This document shows positions 61,785 through 64,000 of a stretch of 64,000 bases of DNA, piece by piece (positions within the stretch are counted from its first letter, which is position 1; each line of letters starts with the position of its first letter). The DNA comes from JAMXLO01 sp963812505 (lineage in GTDB: Bacteria; Pseudomonadota; Alphaproteobacteria; Acetobacterales; Acetobacteraceae), in NCBI GenBank assembly GCA_963812505.1, contig CAWEVM010000031.1, positions 124,001 to 188,000 on the forward strand, written 5' to 3'. The notes beneath the pieces were generated by a model that worked only from the letters and a program-made list of their open reading frames with translations, did not search any database and was not told where the DNA came from. The translations under genes were made by a program, and so were the position numbers.

Positions 61785-63302
61785 CTATGCAATTCGTTCG
61801 AAGCCTGCTGCTGCCTCGGTTTCCTTGGTCAGGACGATGCGTTCGCGTGCGGCTGGGTCATTCAGCGGTGCGGGGTCCGTCATCGGCGTGTCCAGCAGAT
61901 GATGCACGCCGAGACTAAAGGCGGCGCGGAACAGCTCGGTATTCAGCCGGTTGACCAGCGGGCTGCCGGTCATCGAGGGGTTGCGCTGCACTTCCAGCAG
62001 CCAGGGGCGGTGGTCTCGATCGACCAGCACGTCCAGCGCGAACAGCACGGGCGGGAAGCTCCAGCGCGGATGCTCGCGCGCCTGTGCCGCGAACACGCCG
62101 GACTCCGCCACGCAGGCGACGAAGCGGCGCGCCAGTGTGCGCAGATCCTCCCATGCCTGCGCGCGCGCCTCCGGCTGCGGATGGAGCCGACGCAGGACGG
62201 CACTGAGGGCGCGGACATGGCCGACATCTTCGGCGTTGGCGTCATCGGCAACATGCAGCGCCGGGTGCCCCACATGCAGGGCGGTGTTGGTGATGTGCGC
62301 CGCCGGCCGCGCCAGCGCCGCATCATCGGTGGCGTAGGGCTCAGGCGCCAGGCGAACGATCCCTTCGCCCCACAGCCAGGCACGCGCGGGTGCGGCCGAG
62401 GTGATGAGGATGTAGAGACGGATATGGAACTTATGCCCCTCGATCAGCGCCGGCGGATCGACGTAGCGCTGCGCCACGCAACCGCTGGAATCCTCGGGCG
62501 GCAGAGCACGCGTAATGGTAATGCCGTGCCCGCCGAACAGATCATTCGGCTTGATGGCCAGGATCGCGCTCGGATTGGCGGCGCGCCACTGCACTAGGGT
62601 GGCGTATTCCTGCGGCAGGCGGAAGGTTGCCGGCCAGAACACCGGATCGTCCGGCCGCCGTGCATGAAAAGCTGCGAAGGCCTCGGCCAGTCCCGCCTTG
62701 TCGAGAAACCGGTTCCAGCCGGGGTAGGGGTGGGTAATGTCGAAATGCAGCGCCATGGAAGCGACGCGCGCGGACTGTGCCGTGAAGCGCGTCAGCAGAT
62801 CCTGGATCACCAGCTCGGACTCAAGCCACCGCCCCGCATCACGCAGTGCGTAAGCCAGGCCACGGAGGCTGGCATAGAACGGAGTGACATCGCCCATCGG
62901 CAACGAAATCGCGTGGCGCAAGGTGGCGATCGCCGCGTCGATCATGCCCAGCCGGTGCTGGCAACGCGCGAGAGTATCGAGTGTCGCCGCGTTGGCCGAG
63001 ATCCCCACGGCCTCGCCCAGTGGTGCCAAAGCCTCGCGTGCCCGACCGAGATGCAGCAGCGCGCCGCCAAGCCAGAAATGCAGATTGAGCGTGCGATGTC
63101 GCAACAGTGCGCGCCGTGCGGCCTCCACCACCTCCGCCATGTCGTTGCAGCGCAGCAGCGTGAGGATGCGCGCCTCGATCAGCGCGATGTTATCGGGCTC
63201 ATGCGCCAACAGCGCGTCGATCTGCGCGCGCGCGCCCAGCGGGTCTTGCTGGATCGACTGCCGCAGAACGGCAAGATCAGGAGGCGCGCCTGGTTGCGTC
63301 AC
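61785..63302 (-). CDS. TPR protein with tubulin-tyrosine-ligase-like ATP-grasp domain
   Basis: 505 aa. Residues ~10-180 are TPR-like helices. The second half follows the tubulin-tyrosine ligase pattern: LAIKPNDLFGGHGITITRAL (K251, glycine loop 257-260), CVAQRYVDPPALIEGHKFHI and RLYILITSA (276-302), WGEGIVRLAPEPY, HITNTALHV (336-344), and LDVLVDRDHRPWLLEVQRNP with E437 and N441 as the expected Mg ligands. Such enzymes ligate amino acids to protein tails or carboxylates, using ATP. The target is unknown; eukaryotic relatives glutamylate or glycylate tubulin. No signal peptide. Intact and normal-looking codon use. Confidence 0.78.
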   Translation of the reverse strand: MTQPGAPPDLAVLRQSIQQDPLGARAQIDALLAHEPDNIALIEARILTLLRCNDMAEVVEAARRALLRHRTLNLHFWLGGALLHLGRAREALAPLGEAVGISANAATLDTLARCQHRLGMIDAAIATLRHAISLPMGDVTPFYASLRGLAYALRDAGRWLESELVIQDLLTRFTAQSARVASMALHFDITHPYPGWNRFLDKAGLAEAFAAFHARRPDDPVFWPATFRLPQEYATLVQWRAANPSAILAIKPNDLFGGHGITITRALPPEDSSGCVAQRYVDPPALIEGHKFHIRLYILITSAAPARAWLWGEGIVRLAPEPYATDDAALARPAAHITNTALHVGHPALHVADDANAEDVGHVRALSAVLRRLHPQPEARAQAWEDLRTLARRFVACVAESGVFAAQAREHPRWSFPPVLFALDVLVDRDHRPWLLEVQRNPSMTGSPLVNRLNTELFRAAFSLGVHHLLDTPMTDPAPLNDPAARERIVLTKETEAAAGFERIA

Positions 63303-63325
63303 AAAGTCACACCTGGTCCGTACTG

Positions 63326-63342
63326 CCTCCCCTTGTGGGAGG
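63326..63342. repeat. Short hairpin repeat, copy 2
   Basis: Stem CCTCCC (63326-63331) with GGGAGG (63337-63342), loop CTTGT, followed by GGGGCCGGG as at 29746-29773. Located just upstream of the TTL-like gene, between it and katG. A dispersed family member. Confidence 0.55.
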
Positions 63343-63368
63343 GGGGCCGGGCCGCCGGCCGCCCCCCA

Positions 63369-63408
63369 AAATCACGCCCCGCCGAAATCACGCCCCGCCG
63401 AAATCACA
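63369..63408. repeat. Tandem 16-base repeat at the katG end
   Basis: Two exact copies of AAATCACGCCCCGCCG (63369-63384, 63385-63400) and a partial third (AAATCAC) that reaches into the katG stop codon region. Likely slippage product; no role assigned. Confidence 0.75.
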
Positions 63409-64000
63409 CAAGGTCAAATCGATCGAGGTTCATGACCTTGTTCCATGCCGCCACGAAGGCGTCCACGAAGGCTCTCTCCGCATCGTCGGTCGCATAGGCT
63501 TCCGCCAGTGCACGTAGCTGGGAGTTCGAACCGAAAATGAGGTCGACACGTGTGCCGGCCCACTGCTTTTCGCCGTTCGTACGATTGCGCGCCACAAACA
63601 CGCCTTCGGAGGATGCTTCCCACTTCATGCTCGTGCTCGTCTTGAGCAGGTTCACGAAGAAATCGTTGGTTAGCGTTTCCGGCCTATCAGTGAAGACACC
63701 GAGCTCGGACCCACCGAAGTTCGCGCCCAGCACACGCAGGCCGCCGATGAGAACCGTCATCTCAGGAGCGTTCAGTGTCAGCAGCTGCGCCCGATCGACA
63801 AGAAGTTCCTCAGCCGACAGCCGGTGCTCGCCGCTCATGTAGTTGCGGAACCCGTCCACCTTTGGCTCAAGCACGGCGAAGGAGTCGACATCGGTCTGCT
63901 CCTGCGACGCATCGGTGCGGCCGGGCGCAAATGGCACCCGCACGTCATGGCCGGCCTTCTTCGCCGCCTGCTCCACCGCCGCGCAGCCACCGAGCACGAT
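63404..64000 (-). CDS. katG: Catalase-peroxidase KatG, C-terminal part (runs off the window)
   Basis: About 199 residues of the C-terminal domain: LGGCAAVEQAAKKAGHDVRV, the DRAQLLTLNAPEMTVLIGGL helix, RVLGANFGGSELGVFTDRPE, FFVNLLKTSTSMKW and TRVDLIFGSNSQLRALAEAY. This half keeps the fold of KatG but carries no active-site haem ligands. The gene begins beyond the right end of the window. The stop is at 63404. Confidence 0.93.
   Translation of the reverse strand: MVLGGCAAVEQAAKKAGHDVRVPFAPGRTDASQEQTDVDSFAVLEPKVDGFRNYMSGEHRLSAEELLVDRAQLLTLNAPEMTVLIGGLRVLGANFGGSELGVFTDRPETLTNDFFVNLLKTSTSMKWEASSEGVFVARNRTNGEKQWAGTRVDLIFGSNSQLRALAEAYATDDAERAFVDAFVAAWNKVMNLDRFDLV

Noticed and set aside
1..64000. 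tRNA, rRNA and CRISPR arrays
   Set aside because: None were seen when reading the intergenic stretches; repeats present are coding tandem repeats or single palindromes, not spacer arrays.

Overview
The window is GC-rich, densely coded DNA of an alphaproteobacterium, most likely family Acetobacteraceae (order Rhodospirillales). The evidence is the gene content and order: sdhC-sdhD-sdhA-sdhB, glnD beside mutS beside a malic enzyme fused to a phosphotransacetylase-like domain, formate-tetrahydrofolate ligase, a quinone-type pyruvate oxidase, a tamA-tamB pair and several Acetobacteraceae-type small proteins. I place it by family resemblance only; no database was searched. No rRNA, tRNA or CRISPR array was seen.

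Layout. 1-4.2 kb: a minus-strand set of three (class III cyclase with TolB-like and TPR regions, PAP2/vanadium-haloperoxidase-type protein, and a bacterial glutamic (G1) peptidase). 4.4-7.3 kb: zapE, a 2OG-Fe(II) oxygenase, an exported protein and a beta-lactamase-family remnant. 7.3-10.8 kb: the succinate dehydrogenase operon. 10.8-11.6 kb: an MNT/HEPN pair whose HEPN half is broken. 11.6-23.5 kb: housekeeping genes (asd, poxB-like, fhs, phnW-like, lnt, an XRE regulator, DUF2244, nth, an ICMT-like methyltransferase, an HtrA protease). 23.6 kb: an exported protein of five 17-residue repeats. 24-33.5 kb: glnD, mutS (with an in-frame palindromic insertion), an MFS gene and maeB. 33.5-36.3 kb: a lolD scrap and two acyl-CoA dehydrogenases. 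36-43.3 kb: bactofilin, EI24, a polysaccharide O-acylation pair (MBOAT plus SGNH-like), GST, gshB, two DUF5985 proteins and a Crp/Fnr regulator. 43.3-50.2 kb: tamB, tamA and plsC. 50.2-61 kb: accessory DNA rich in decay (ggt scrap, DUF1254 scrap, a multiply frameshifted luxR, an MFS-AEC chimera, a frameshifted peptide-binding protein) mixed with intact D-lactate/glycolate dehydrogenase, MFS, FAD-oxidase and AraC genes. 61-64 kb: a methyltransferase, a TPR plus tubulin-tyrosine-ligase-like ATP-grasp protein, and the 3' part of katG running off the end.

The core genes cover TCA/respiration (sdhCDAB), anaplerosis and overflow pyruvate/lactate oxidation (maeB, poxB, dld), one-carbon metabolism (fhs), envelope assembly (lnt, tamAB, plsC, htrA), nitrogen signalling (glnD) and DNA repair (mutS, nth). 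The most unusual items are the bacterial G1 peptidase, the TPR-TTL protein, the repeat protein at 23.6 kb, the palindrome inside mutS, the MFS-AEC chimera and the one-sided decay of the HEPN/MNT pair. Many genes show single-base frameshifts; most look like true decay, but sequencing error cannot be excluded from one read of the sequence.
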